From: Rhodococcus sp. W8901 | GTDB taxonomy: Bacteria; Actinomycetota; Actinomycetes; Mycobacteriales; Mycobacteriaceae | DNA length: 64,000 bases | Reading direction: 5' to 3' | NCBI RefSeq assembly: GCF_013348805.1 | Contig: NZ_CP054690.1 | Coordinates: 3,968,001-4,032,000 of the forward strand | Part shown: piece after piece, positions 19,197 through 28,982 of the stretch | Layout of the letters: each line of letters starts with the position of its first letter | How positions within the stretch are numbered: position 1 is the first letter of the stretch | Notes under the pieces: model-generated | What the model saw: the letters and a program-made list of their open reading frames with translations, nothing else | The model's database searches: none | What the model was told of the DNA's origin: nothing | Translations under genes and position numbers: made by a program

Positions 19197-19886
19197 CTAG
19201 CGGCCGACGGCGTACACGCCTCTCGCTTCGTCGCGCACCACCTTGCCGAGATCGAGCTCGACGACGCGGCGGCGCATCGAGTCGACGATGTGGTGGTCGT
19301 GCGTGGCCATGAGCACGGTGGTGCCGGTGCGATTGATCCGCTCGAGCAGCAGCATGATGTCGGCGCTGGTGTCGGGGTCGAGGTTGCCGGTGGGCTCGTC
19401 GGCGAGCAGGACCAGTGGACGGTTCACGAACGCGCGGGCGATCGCGACGCGCTGCTGCTCACCGCCGGACAGCTCGTTCGGCAGGCGATCGGCCTTGCCG
19501 GACAGTCCGACCAGGTCGAGGACCTCGGGGACGGTGCGCTCGATCATCGAGCGCGACTTGCCGATCACCTCGAGCGCGAACGCGACGTTCTGCGACACCG
19601 TCTTGTTCTGCAGCAGCCGGAAGTCCTGGAAGACGTAGCCGACGCTCTGCCGCAGCTTCGGCACCCGTCGACCCGACAGCTTGTTGACGTGGAAGTCGGC
19701 GACGTAGATGTCCCCCGAGCTGGGGGTCTCCTCCTTGAGGAGGAGCTGCATGAACGTGCTCTTGCCCGAGCCCGACGGCCCGATCAGGAACACGAACTCG
19801 CCCTTGTCGATCTCGACGTTCACCTTGTCCAGGGCGGGCCTGGTGGAGGCCTTGTAGAACTTGGAGACATCCTTGACGCTGATCAC
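19197..19886 (-). CDS. ftsE: Cell division ATP-binding protein FtsE
   Basis: This 229-residue ABC ATPase has Walker [10 protein letters not shown] (about residues 37-45), the signature [16 protein letters not shown], Walker [13 protein letters not shown] and the switch histidine in [12 protein letters not shown]. The length and the DEPTGNLDP motif are typical of FtsE/LolD-type proteins. The start is GTG. It pairs with ftsX just downstream to energise septal cell-wall remodelling. Confidence 0.96.
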   Translation of the reverse strand: MISVKDVSKFYKASTRPALDKVNVEIDKGEFVFLIGPSGSGKSTFMQLLLKEETPSSGDIYVADFHVNKLSGRRVPKLRQSVGYVFQDFRLLQNKTVSQNVAFALEVIGKSRSMIERTVPEVLDLVGLSGKADRLPNELSGGEQQRVAIARAFVNRPLVLLADEPTGNLDPDTSADIMLLLERINRTGTTVLMATHDHHIVDSMRRRVVELDLGKVVRDEARGVYAVGR

Positions 19887-19951
19887 GGGAAGTCAGTCTA
19901 GCCGTTATCGAACAGTGACCTTGGGTAACGACGCGCACCGATCCGCGCGTG

Positions 19952-20440
19952 TCAGCCCTGCGGCGTCGGCGCCGTGGTCGTCACCTCGTCGGACGGGCCC
20001 GACTCGGGTTCCTGCGACAGCTGCGGAGCAGGTGGAGGCGTGGTCGTCGTCTGCTGCGACGTCCCCGACGTGGTCGTGCCACTGCCGGCGCCCGGCGTCG
20101 TGGTCGGCGTGCTCGACTGCTGCCCACTGCGGCTCGTCTCCGACGCGGGCGACGACGACGGCGTGGCGCTCTCCGACGACGACGGCTGAGTGGAGCTTTG
20201 CGGCGGCGTCGACGGACTCTCGCTCTGCCGCTCATCCGCAGGCAAGGCCGGATCCCCGGTACTGACGGCCGGCTGCGTGCCGTGCGTCGAGGCGTCGGTC
20301 TCCTGATTGACCTGGGCGTTGAGCATCGCCAGACCCAGCCAGAGCACGCACATGGCCACGGTCGTGGTGCGCATGCGGCCGCCGAACAGCTTGCGCGGAA
20401 TCCGCTTCCACAGCAGCGACACCTTCTCCTGCGGGCTCAT
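19952..20440 (-). CDS. Ser/Pro/Thr-rich single-pass membrane protein
   Basis: This 162-residue protein has a basic N-terminus (LLWKRIPRKLFGGRMRTTT), one membrane segment (about residues 26-42) and a low-complexity outer tail rich in Ser, Thr, Pro and Gln. It sits where mycobacteria have the proline-rich Rv3103c, between ftsE and an MscS-type channel. The ATG overlaps the channel stop by ATGA, which implies translational coupling. The function is unknown; a role with the channel or the divisome is suggested only by position. Confidence 0.7.
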   Translation of the reverse strand: MSPQEKVSLLWKRIPRKLFGGRMRTTTVAMCVLWLGLAMLNAQVNQETDASTHGTQPAVSTGDPALPADERQSESPSTPPQSSTQPSSSESATPSSSPASETSRSGQQSSTPTTTPGAGSGTTTSGTSQQTTTTPPPAPQLSQEPESGPSDEVTTTAPTPQG

Positions 20441-21339
20441 TCGTCGCCACCTCCCACCGCGTCGTTCTCGAGTTCGGCCGCGACGGTGATACCGGCGCGT
20501 CGCAGCGCCGTCACGACGCGCACCCGCAGCGCCCGGCCGACCTGGAACTGCTTGCCGGGCAGTGTGCGGGCCACCATCCGGATGCTCACCTGATCCACCG
20601 CGAGGCTCTCGACTCCCATCACCGACGGGGTGTCGAGCAGCAGCGGGCGCAGGCCCTTGTCCTCGTACGCGTCGACACCGACGCGGTGCAGGATGTCGTT
20701 GACGTGGTTGATGTCGGCGGTCGCGGGGATCGGCACGTCCACCACCGCGCGCGCCCAGTCCTTCGAGAGGTTGACCGCCTTGACGATCTGCCCGTTGGGA
20801 ACGGTGATGACTTCGCCGTCGGCGTTGCGCATCCGGGTCACCCGCAGGGTGACGTCCTCGATCACACCCTCTGCGTCCGTGGACGACCCGGTGATGGCGA
20901 TCTGCACCGTGTCACCGAAACCGTACTGACGCTCGGTGATGATGAAGAACCCGGCGAGGATGTCCTGGACCACACGCTGCGCGCCGAAGCCGAGTGCGGC
21001 ACCGAGCACCGTCGCCGGAGCCACGAGGCTGCCGATGGGCAGGCCGAGCAGACCGAGCACCTTAACCGTCGCGATCACGTAGATCATCGTGATGACCACC
21101 CACGTGATGACCTGCGCCACCGAGTGCCGGTGCTTGGTGGCCTCGGAACGGACCAGGGCGTCGCCCTGCTGGTAGTTGTCGTCGATCTGCTGAGTGATCC
21201 GACCGCCGGCCCAGTTCACGAAACGGGCGACGATCAGCGCACCCAGAACCGTCAGCGCAATGGGAAGTCCGGTGACTTCGAGCCATGCACGCAGTTGGAC
21301 GTATGGGGTGAAGGTCAGTGCGAGGGTTGTGGTCTGCAT
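20437..21339 (-). CDS. MscS-family mechanosensitive channel
   Basis: This 300-residue protein has three or four N-terminal membrane segments and the MscS pore and beta-domain: APATVLGAALGFGAQRVVQD, then FGDTVQIAITG, GVIEDVTLRVTRMRNADGEV and TVPNGQIVKAVNLSKDWARA. It should gate under membrane tension to release solutes. It is the likely equivalent of mycobacterial Rv3104c and starts five bases after the prfB stop, so it is in the prfB operon. Confidence 0.9.
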   Translation of the reverse strand: MQTTTLALTFTPYVQLRAWLEVTGLPIALTVLGALIVARFVNWAGGRITQQIDDNYQQGDALVRSEATKHRHSVAQVITWVVITMIYVIATVKVLGLLGLPIGSLVAPATVLGAALGFGAQRVVQDILAGFFIITERQYGFGDTVQIAITGSSTDAEGVIEDVTLRVTRMRNADGEVITVPNGQIVKAVNLSKDWARAVVDVPIPATADINHVNDILHRVGVDAYEDKGLRPLLLDTPSVMGVESLAVDQVSIRMVARTLPGKQFQVGRALRVRVVTALRRAGITVAAELENDAVGGGDE

Positions 21340-21344
21340 ACGTC

Positions 21345-22448
<1,104 letters not shown>

Positions 22449-22472
22449 AGTTATCCAGGCTACCGGGTCCAT

Positions 22473-22775
22473 CACGGTGGCATCGCTGCGACCGCAGTCA
22501 CACCGGCCGCGATGGCGACCCTCGCGCCGCGGATCCGCCGAGCAGCGGTCCCCCGAACCCGCCCCGGGTTCACCTCGAGCTCACCCCAGGGCCGCCTGAA
22601 GGCGAATTCGAGTGACAATCCTTAAGACAATTGTCTACTTCACCCACTCTATTGCGGCAATCTGGCGAATATGCAACACTCATCCGACTCGTGGCCTGGG
22701 TCACAGCCCACGAAGTGCCTCGCCGTCGGCCGCGTCGACTTGTTCGGACGCCTCAACCCACATCCAGGAAGTCAG
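22473..22775 (+). promoter_or_regulatory. Intergenic region prfB/ABC importer with palindromic operator candidate
   Basis: This roughly 300-base stretch between divergent genes holds no convincing ORF. It contains a perfect 12-base palindrome, AGACAATTGTCT, at 22625-22636 in an AT-rich pocket about 140 bases before the solute-binding-protein start. This is the most likely regulator site for the importer. The regulator is unknown, and the operator differs from the one before the lrp-like gene. AGGA lies just upstream of the ATG at 22776. Confidence 0.5.
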
Positions 22776-23825
22776 ATGAAACGTCGCCTCGCACTCACCG
22801 CAATCGCCCTCGCAGTGGGCGCCTCCGCCTCCTTGACCGCATGCACGCCCGGGACGTCATCGGCGTCCGAACTCGTCGTCACGACGTTCGGCGGCGAGTG
22901 GCAGAAGAACTTCACCGATGCCGTGGTGAAGCCGTTCGAGAAGGAGAACAACGTCACCGTCAAGCAGGTGACGCTGTACAGCTCGGACGCGCTCGCGCAG
23001 CTCCAGGCCCAGAAGTCGAGCCCGCAGATGGATGTCGTCTTCTTCTCCGGGGGTCAGGAGGCGGTGGCCGCCAAGGACGGGCTCCTCGCGCCGATCGACC
23101 CGTCCGCGCTCACCAACGGTCCCGACCTGATCGCCCAGGCGACCAGCGATCTTGCCGGCGGTCAGGGACCGGTGGTTCAGATCACCCCGATGGGGCTGCT
23201 GTACCGCACGGACAAGATCGACGAGCCCACGTCGTGGAACGACGCCTTCAACCCCGAGTACCGGCAGCACGTCGCCTTCACGGACCTGTCGAACAGCTAC
23301 GGCACCCTCGGGATGCTGATGATCAACGGCACCCGGGGCGGGACGATCGACGACGTCGCCCCCGGTATCGACGCGATCGGCCAGTCGGCCCGCGCCGGCG
23401 ACTCCATCATCACCAAGACGTCGTCCGACCTCCAGCAGGCCTTCGCGGCCCGCGACATCTGGCTGGCTCCCTACTCGCAGGACTACGCGGAGACGCTGCG
23501 CAAGGCCGGCCAGCCCGTCGGCTTCACCATGCCGCGAGAGGGCACGACCGGGTCGTTCATCACCGCCAACGTCGTCGCCGGCCGCCCCAACACCGACCTC
23601 GCCACCAAGTTCATCGACTATGCACTGAGCGCGGGCGCCCAGGAGAAGTTCGTCACCGGCATGGCCTACTCGCCGGTGAACACGAAGGCAGCCGTCCCCG
23701 CTGACATGCAGTCCAAGATTCTGTCGGGCCCGACGCTGGAGAAGCTGGTCAGGTTCGATCCGGCGCAGATCACCGGGAAGTCCGCGGCTTGGCAGAACCA
23801 GTGGCAGGAGCAGATCGCGCGATGA
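22776..23825 (+). CDS. ABC transporter substrate-binding lipoprotein (polyamine type)
   Basis: This 349-residue lipoprotein has a signal peptide ending in the lipobox SLTAC (Cys23). The mature part is a type-2 periplasmic-binding fold: VTTFGGEWQKNFTDAVVKPF at the N-terminus and GLLYRTDKIDEPTSWND in the middle, as in PotD/PotF-like spermidine/putrescine receptors. The partner set (two different permeases and an ATPase in coupled order) is also typical of polyamine importers. The ligand cannot be read from sequence; related receptors also bind other cations. The stop overlaps the first permease by ATGA. Confidence 0.88.
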   Translation: MKRRLALTAIALAVGASASLTACTPGTSSASELVVTTFGGEWQKNFTDAVVKPFEKENNVTVKQVTLYSSDALAQLQAQKSSPQMDVVFFSGGQEAVAAKDGLLAPIDPSALTNGPDLIAQATSDLAGGQGPVVQITPMGLLYRTDKIDEPTSWNDAFNPEYRQHVAFTDLSNSYGTLGMLMINGTRGGTIDDVAPGIDAIGQSARAGDSIITKTSSDLQQAFAARDIWLAPYSQDYAETLRKAGQPVGFTMPREGTTGSFITANVVAGRPNTDLATKFIDYALSAGAQEKFVTGMAYSPVNTKAAVPADMQSKILSGPTLEKLVRFDPAQITGKSAAWQNQWQEQIAR

Positions 23826-24649
23826 GGAAGCGCTCCGCCGAACCCTGGCTATTGGTGCTGCCGCTCATTGCGCTGCTTCTGATCGCATTCGTGATCCCCG
23901 TCGCCAGAACACTCCTGGCCAGCTTCACCACAGATTCCGCCGGGTTCACCCTCAGCAACTTCACCAGGTTCTTCGGGTCGTCGGTCTCCCTCGGCGCATC
24001 GGAGCGGTCACTGCGGATGGCATTCATCCAGACGATCGCCTCGGTCGTCATTGCCGTACCGCTGGCGTACATCATGGCCGGGCTCTCCGCGAAAGCGCGG
24101 GCCTTCATGATGATCGCGACAATCCTTCCGCTGATGACCAGCGTCGTCATCCGGACGTTCGGCTGGGTCATCCTCATGGGCCCGTCCGGCCCGCTGGCGA
24201 AGATTCCGGGTTTCCTGGATCTGAGCCAGGCTCGACAGGGTCTGCTGGGGACCGAACTCGGCGTGAACATCGCCATGATCCAGGTACTGGTGCCGTTCGC
24301 GGTCCTGTCGGTTCTCGGTGTCATCAACGGGATCGACGTGCGGCTCCGGGAAGCATCCCGAACCATGGGCGCGGGATTCGTCGGAACCTTTCGGCACGTG
24401 ATACTTCCGCTGTCCCTACCGGGCATCGTCTCCGGAGCCACGCTGTGCTTCGCACTGTCGATCAGTTCGTTCATCACACCGAACCTCATTGGCGGAGCGC
24501 AGCTTCCGGTGATCGCCGGATTCATCTACCACGATGCGACGGTCAGCAACGACATCCCCTTCGCCGCGACGCAGGCGGTGCTGATCCTGGCGGTCGTCGT
24601 CATCACGATCGCGGCGACCAACCGAATTGCGAACGCGAGGATGAAATAG
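23822..24649 (+). CDS. ABC transporter permease (PotB/PotH type)
   Basis: This 275-residue permease has six membrane segments and the EAA loop that contacts the ATPase (EASRTMGAGFVGTFRHVILP). An N-terminal periplasmic loop follows the first helix, as in PotB/PotH. The ATG at 23822 overlaps the binding-protein stop by four bases, and its TAG stop shares one base with the GTG start of the second permease, so expression is coupled through the operon. Confidence 0.9.
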   Translation: MRKRSAEPWLLVLPLIALLLIAFVIPVARTLLASFTTDSAGFTLSNFTRFFGSSVSLGASERSLRMAFIQTIASVVIAVPLAYIMAGLSAKARAFMMIATILPLMTSVVIRTFGWVILMGPSGPLAKIPGFLDLSQARQGLLGTELGVNIAMIQVLVPFAVLSVLGVINGIDVRLREASRTMGAGFVGTFRHVILPLSLPGIVSGATLCFALSISSFITPNLIGGAQLPVIAGFIYHDATVSNDIPFAATQAVLILAVVVITIAATNRIANARMK

Positions 24650-25449
24650 TGGTTCGATCAACTCCGCTTCCGTTGAGGATCGCCGGCAAGGTCTTCCTCG
24701 TTCTCATCGCGCTGTTCATGCTGGCCCCGCTCGCGGTGGTGGTGGGGGCCGCGTTCAACTCGGACCAGTTCCTCGCCTTCCCGCCCGAAGGTCTCAGCCT
24801 GGAGTGGTTCGCGGATGCGCTGGCCGACACCACGTACACGTATCCGTTCCTGTTCAGCCTGCAGGTCGCCCTCATCGCCGCGGTGGGTGCGGCCGCGATC
24901 GGGACGGCCTTCGCCATCGGGATCGCACGTCACAAGGTTCCCGGTTCGGGTGCGCTGCAGTCGTTTTCCCTGTCGCCGCTGACCATGCCGAGCATCATCT
25001 TCGCGATCGGCATCCTCCAGACGGTGTCCCAGTTGATGGGCGGATCCTCGCCCTGGATCCTGATGCTCGCGCACGTCGTCATCACCGTCCCCTACGTCGT
25101 CCGAACGGTCCTCGGGGTGATCGCGAGATCCGACGGGTTCACCGAAGAGGCCGTCCGGGTGATGGGTGCCAGCTGGTGGCAGCGCTACTGGCACGTGCTG
25201 CTACCGATGTGCCGCCCCGGAATCATCGCCGGCGCCTTCCTGGCCTTCATCGTCTCCTTCGACGACGCGGTCATCGCGCTGTTCCTGCGGACACCCCAGC
25301 TCCAAACACTCCCCCTCGCCATCTACGGACAGCTCGAGTTCAGCGCATCGCCGACGGTGGCGGCCGTCTCGACTCTCTCGATGGCCCTCACCGCGATTTC
25401 AATCCTGGCGATCGAGAAGATCGTCGGTCTCGGAAAGGTCTTCAGCTAA
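24649..25449 (+). CDS. ABC transporter permease (PotC/PotI type)
   Basis: This 266-residue permease has six membrane segments. The EAA loop is EEAVRVMGASWWQRYWHVLL, and the following FLAFIVSFDDAVIALFL is characteristic of PotC/PotI. The start is the GTG at 24649, overlapping the preceding TAG by one base. The stop overlaps the ATPase start as TAATG. Confidence 0.9.
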   Translation: MVRSTPLPLRIAGKVFLVLIALFMLAPLAVVVGAAFNSDQFLAFPPEGLSLEWFADALADTTYTYPFLFSLQVALIAAVGAAAIGTAFAIGIARHKVPGSGALQSFSLSPLTMPSIIFAIGILQTVSQLMGGSSPWILMLAHVVITVPYVVRTVLGVIARSDGFTEEAVRVMGASWWQRYWHVLLPMCRPGIIAGAFLAFIVSFDDAVIALFLRTPQLQTLPLAIYGQLEFSASPTVAAVSTLSMALTAISILAIEKIVGLGKVFS

Positions 25450-26489
25450 TGGCCGATCTCACCATCGCCGACGTTCACAAGACATTCGGGGACGTGAAGG
25501 TACTCAAGGGCGTCGACATCCACGCGAAATCGGGCAGCTTCGTGTCGCTGCTCGGTTCCAGTGGCTGTGGCAAGTCGACGCTGCTGCGGTGCATCGCGGG
25601 CCTCGAGACCGTCGACTCCGGGACCATCTCGGTGGGCGGAGAGGACGTCACCGACCTCGCGCCGGAGAACCGGCGGCTGAGCATGATGTTCCAGAGTTAT
25701 GCACTCCTGCCGCACATGAGCGTGCTCGAGAACGTCCGCTTTCCCCTGCGGATGCGCGGAAAGGCGCACGGAACCCGCGCCGAACAGCGGGACCTCGCCG
25801 TGCGGGCGCTGGAACAGGTCCAGATGGATCACCTGGCGTCGCGCATGCCACGACAGCTGTCCGGCGGCCAACAGCAGCGCGTGGCATTGGCCCGCGCGAT
25901 CGTCGGTGGCCCCCGGCTGATCCTGCTCGACGAACCTCTGTCGAATCTCGATGCACGCCTCCGCGAGGACATGCAGGTGGAACTGGTGTCGCTGCAACGG
26001 AGTCTGGGCGTGACCACCGTTTTCGTCACGCACGATCAGGACGAAGCACTGAGCATGTCCGACCAGGTCATTCTGATGCAGGGTGGCGTCGTCGAGCAGT
26101 CCGGTACGCCCGAGGATCTCTACGCGAACCCGGGCACGCGCTTCGCTGCCGATTTCCTGGGGGCCGCGAACCTCCTCGACGTCACGGGGGGCGCGGATCG
26201 GCGCGCGTCGGTGGGCGATGTGACCGTGCCGGCCCCGGAGACCTTCGGTGGCGAGTCGCTGCTGATGGTCCGGCAGGAGGACATCCGGGTCAACGCACCG
26301 GACGGCTGCGACGCGCACCTGACCGCGGTGGTCAAGTCCCGAGTGTTCCGGGGAAGCGAGCTGCTGATCGTGGTGGAGGCGGCGGGACAAGAGCTTCGGG
26401 CCGTCGCCCCGACCTCGACGATCGCGTACCCGGGCAGCGAGGTGACGGTTTCCTGGCGCAGTGAGCAGAGTCGGATCCTGACGAAATAG
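25449..26489 (+). CDS. ABC transporter ATPase (PotA/PotG type)
   Basis: This 346-residue ATPase has Walker A GSSGCGKST, Q-loop MMFQSYALLPHM, signature RQLSGGQQQRVALARA, Walker B LILLDEPLSNLDARL and the switch histidine in VFVTHDQDEALSMSD. A C-terminal TOBE-like domain (about residues 250-346) is present, as in PotA/PotG and other importers regulated through their ATPase. It closes the four-gene importer operon; the lrp-like gene follows after 69 bases. Confidence 0.93.
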   Translation: MADLTIADVHKTFGDVKVLKGVDIHAKSGSFVSLLGSSGCGKSTLLRCIAGLETVDSGTISVGGEDVTDLAPENRRLSMMFQSYALLPHMSVLENVRFPLRMRGKAHGTRAEQRDLAVRALEQVQMDHLASRMPRQLSGGQQQRVALARAIVGGPRLILLDEPLSNLDARLREDMQVELVSLQRSLGVTTVFVTHDQDEALSMSDQVILMQGGVVEQSGTPEDLYANPGTRFAADFLGAANLLDVTGGADRRASVGDVTVPAPETFGGESLLMVRQEDIRVNAPDGCDAHLTAVVKSRVFRGSELLIVVEAAGQELRAVAPTSTIAYPGSEVTVSWRSEQSRILTK

Positions 26490-26503
26490 CGTCGGAGACA
26501 TGG

Positions 26504-26516
26504 TTACACTGTGTAA
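26504..26516. promoter_or_regulatory. Palindromic operator candidate before the Lrp-type regulator gene
   Basis: TTACACTGTGTAA is a perfect 13-base palindrome centred about 49 bases upstream of the regulator start and just after the importer ATPase stop. Its size and place fit an autoregulatory Lrp/AsnC or other dimeric regulator site. Confidence 0.5.
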
Positions 26517-26558
26517 TTCTCTTCCCGCACATAAATTCTCATACGAAGGCTGCAGACC

Positions 26559-27554
26559 ATGAGTCAGAAGGGCAATGACACGGGCGACACCGATCGGCTC
26601 ATTGCGAGCGCACTGCAGGTAAACGGACGCGCCTCCTGGGAGGCCATCAGTCGCGTCATCGATCTTCCGTCGCGGACCGTCATGCGACGTGGACAGCATC
26701 TGCTCGACACGGGATGTGTGCGGGTGTCCACCTATGTCGATGCGAACAAGCTGCTGCACGCACGGGGCGTACTCATTCGCCTCGGCACCGAGATCGACCA
26801 GGTGGCCCAGGTGGCCCGCAGGGTGGCAGCGCTGCCGGGTGCGTCCTCGGTGTCGATCCTCGAGGGTTCGGGCGACATCGTCGCTCTCGTTCTCGTGGAG
26901 AGCGCCGAGGCGCATCAAGTGCTGCTGTTGCAGACACTTCCGGCCATCCCCGGGCTGCGGGCGTTCGAGGTCAGTACCGTTCTGCGGTCCTACCTGATGG
27001 GCCTGGACTGGCACGCCGGGATACTGCCGGCGGAGCAGGTCGAGGCCCTTCGCAAGTCCGCACCCTGGCACGCGCCGTCGACCAGTTCCACGCCGGTGGT
27101 TCTCGATGCCGTCGACCAGAACCTGATCGACCAGCTGAGCAACGATGGGCGCGCGACGATCTCGATGCTCGCGCAGGACGCCGGCATCAACGCGCAGACC
27201 GTTCGCCGTCGGCTCGACACCCTGTTCGGTGTCGGCGTCCTGCGGGTTCGCACCGAGGTGGCGCCCACATTCTTCGGTTTCAAGGTCGAAGCCATGCTGT
27301 GGCTGCACATCCGCGGCGGAGACATCGAGAGCATCGGCGGTTCACTCGCCACTCATCCGTCCGTTCGATACTGCGCGGCTCTCACCGGGCACGCCGGACT
27401 GTTGGTCGACGGACTGTTCACGGACGAGGAGGCGCTGTTCGACTTCCAGAACAGCGTGATCGGATCCCTGACGACCGTGGAGATCGCCGAATCCCGCGTG
27501 GTACTCAAAGCCGTTCGTCGCGGCCCGTTGTTCGTCGACGACGTCGTGGCCTGA
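26559..27554 (+). CDS. Lrp/AsnC-family regulator with duplicated halves
   Basis: This 331-residue protein contains two Lrp/AsnC-type units. The first helix-turn-helix is near residues 10-55 (DTDRLIASALQVNGRASWEA) with an RAM-like sensor after it. The second helix-turn-helix is near 175-225 (DAVDQNLIDQLSNDGRATIS) with a second sensor domain. Such tandem forms occur in actinobacteria. It follows the importer operon on the same strand and has its own palindrome upstream, so it probably controls itself, the importer and perhaps the convergent metabolic genes. Confidence 0.82.
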   Translation: MSQKGNDTGDTDRLIASALQVNGRASWEAISRVIDLPSRTVMRRGQHLLDTGCVRVSTYVDANKLLHARGVLIRLGTEIDQVAQVARRVAALPGASSVSILEGSGDIVALVLVESAEAHQVLLLQTLPAIPGLRAFEVSTVLRSYLMGLDWHAGILPAEQVEALRKSAPWHAPSTSSTPVVLDAVDQNLIDQLSNDGRATISMLAQDAGINAQTVRRRLDTLFGVGVLRVRTEVAPTFFGFKVEAMLWLHIRGGDIESIGGSLATHPSVRYCAALTGHAGLLVDGLFTDEEALFDFQNSVIGSLTTVEIAESRVVLKAVRRGPLFVDDVVA

Positions 27555-27574
27555 CCTCGGTCTCGATACACCCG

Positions 27575-27605
27575 ACGCCGCACCACACGAGATGTGGTGC
27601 GGCGT
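27575..27605 (+). terminator. Terminator after the Lrp-type gene
   Basis: A 13-base perfect stem (27575-27587 ACGCCGCACCACA with 27593-27605) with a five-base loop is followed by TT, 20 bases after the regulator stop. Confidence 0.75.
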
Positions 27606-27673
27606 TTCGGCGTGCGCTCGGTACCGAACACCTTTGAGCCGAACAGTTTCCGCCCGAACCCGCGCAGACGAAT

Positions 27674-27716
27674 GGGGCCGTGCCCGCCCGGCTACGTCGG
27701 CGGCGGGCACGGCCCC
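27674..27716 (-). terminator. Terminator after the DUF3830 gene
   Basis: A perfect 15-base repeat (27674-27688 GGGGCCGTGCCCGCC with 27702-27716) lies 14 bases downstream of the DUF3830 stop on the minus strand. The downstream T content is weak. Confidence 0.7.
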
Positions 27717-27729
27717 ACTGGCTTCGGAG

Positions 27730-28203
27730 CTATTCGACGCGACCGATCGTGAGCTTCTTCAGCCCGGTGATCCGGATGTCGGCCGAGGCCTTGGCGAAGT
27801 CGGCGAGTCCCTCGGTCACGGTGGCGAACACGTTGACCGGGGTCCATCCCAGCGGGCCGAACGTGCGCACGCCGGGGGCGTAGCAGACGCCGACCTCGTA
27901 CCACTCGAACGGCAGGCCGCCCATCTGCATCGGACGCTGGTAGTACCAGAGCACGTCACCGACGCCCGGAATGACCTGCTGGTTCTCGAACGGGACTGCC
28001 TCCGGATCGAAATTCTGCGCCTCCTCGGGGAGACCGGTCATCACCTCCGGGCCGGCATACATCGCGTGCATCGCATCGACGGTCACGGGCTTCACCAGCG
28101 CACCCCATAACGCGTCGCACGTCTTCGGTGCCAGGTCGAGATGCATGGTGGCGATGGCACGCGGGCCGTTCTCGTACTCGAAGAAGAGCTTCTGCTCGGT
28201 CAC
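27730..28203 (-). CDS. DUF3830 (cyclophilin-like) family protein
   Basis: This is a 157-residue single-domain protein. The segment APKTCDALWGAL near the N-terminus, the VIPGVGDVLWYY strand and PLGWTPVNVFATVTEGLADF near the end match DUF3830, a small beta-barrel family of unknown biochemical role that I recall appearing near amino-compound transport and hydrolase genes. The GTG at 28203 has AGAGGA upstream. It is the last gene of the minus-strand set: aldehyde dehydrogenase, amidotransferase, DUF3830. Confidence 0.75.
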   Translation of the reverse strand: MTEQKLFFEYENGPRAIATMHLDLAPKTCDALWGALVKPVTVDAMHAMYAGPEVMTGLPEEAQNFDPEAVPFENQQVIPGVGDVLWYYQRPMQMGGLPFEWYEVGVCYAPGVRTFGPLGWTPVNVFATVTEGLADFAKASADIRITGLKKLTIGRVE

Positions 28204-28247
28204 GGGGGTTCCTCTTTCTGTTCGGTGCATACTTCGGTGTTGCGTCA

Positions 28248-28982
28248 TCAGGTGGTGTGTCGGTAGCTCTTGACGGCGTCGACGAACGGAGCGACGAACT
28301 GTGCCTGTTCGGCGAACTCGTCGGCGCCGCACATCTTCTCGGGGTGCCACTGGACACCAGCGGCGTACCAGTCGGTGGTCGACTCGATCGCTTCGATCGT
28401 CCCGTCCGCGGCCGTCGCGGTCACGGCGAAACCATCCGGGCAATGCGAGATCGCCTGCTGGTGAATCGAATTGACACGCATACCTCGAACAGCGGACGGC
28501 GCCGGGCCGGACGCGATGTCGATCTCGTGGCGGTGGTCGAGTTGGGCCTCGGGCGCGAGTCCGTACGGGTGCAGGTCCCGGACGGCGGGCAGGTCGACGA
28601 CGCGACTGCCGTGGAGGGCCGCGAGCAGTTGCATTCCGCGGCAGATGCCGAAGACCGGCAATCCGAGTTCCCGGGCGGCCACGACAAGCGCGTGTTCGGT
28701 CACGTCACGGCTGGTGGCGTCGAGCGGGGCACCGACGTCCTCGCCGCGGGCGATCCACTCGCCCACGTCCTCTCCCCCGGAGAGCACGAGCCCGCTCACG
28801 TGCGAGAGCAGGGCCGCGGCGTCGTCTCCGGTGCATTCCGGAACGAGGATCACGGACAGGCCCTGCGCGGAGAAGAACCGGACGTACTCGGTGCCCACGG
28901 TGAACAGGTCGGTCCGCTCGCCGAGGTAGGTGGGGAGATCGCGCCGCCACGTGGTGACGGCGATCAGGGGGCGATCAGCCAT
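28248..28982 (-). CDS. Gamma-glutamyl-gamma-aminobutyrate hydrolase-family amidotransferase (PuuD-like)
   Basis: This 244-residue class I glutamine amidotransferase-like hydrolase has the nucleophile in VFGICRGMQLL (Cys114), an oxyanion segment LVLSGGEDV and the triad His-Glu in GVQWHPEKM. In the Puu pathway this enzyme releases GABA from gamma-glutamyl-GABA. The neighbouring aldehyde dehydrogenase overlaps its start by eight bases and would make the acid substrate of such an enzyme. No gamma-glutamyl-polyamine synthetase (PuuA) or oxidase (PuuB) is in the window, so the pathway is inferred. Confidence 0.8.
   Translation of the reverse strand: MADRPLIAVTTWRRDLPTYLGERTDLFTVGTEYVRFFSAQGLSVILVPECTGDDAAALLSHVSGLVLSGGEDVGEWIARGEDVGAPLDATSRDVTEHALVVAARELGLPVFGICRGMQLLAALHGSRVVDLPAVRDLHPYGLAPEAQLDHRHEIDIASGPAPSAVRGMRVNSIHQQAISHCPDGFAVTATAADGTIEAIESTTDWYAAGVQWHPEKMCGADEFAEQAQFVAPFVDAVKSYRHTT

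Noticed and set aside
25446-27308. 620-codon minus-strand ORF opposite the importer ATPase and Lrp genes
   Set aside because: The two real genes on the other strand have clear motifs and coupled starts. This frame has low-complexity antisense composition and no ribosome site.
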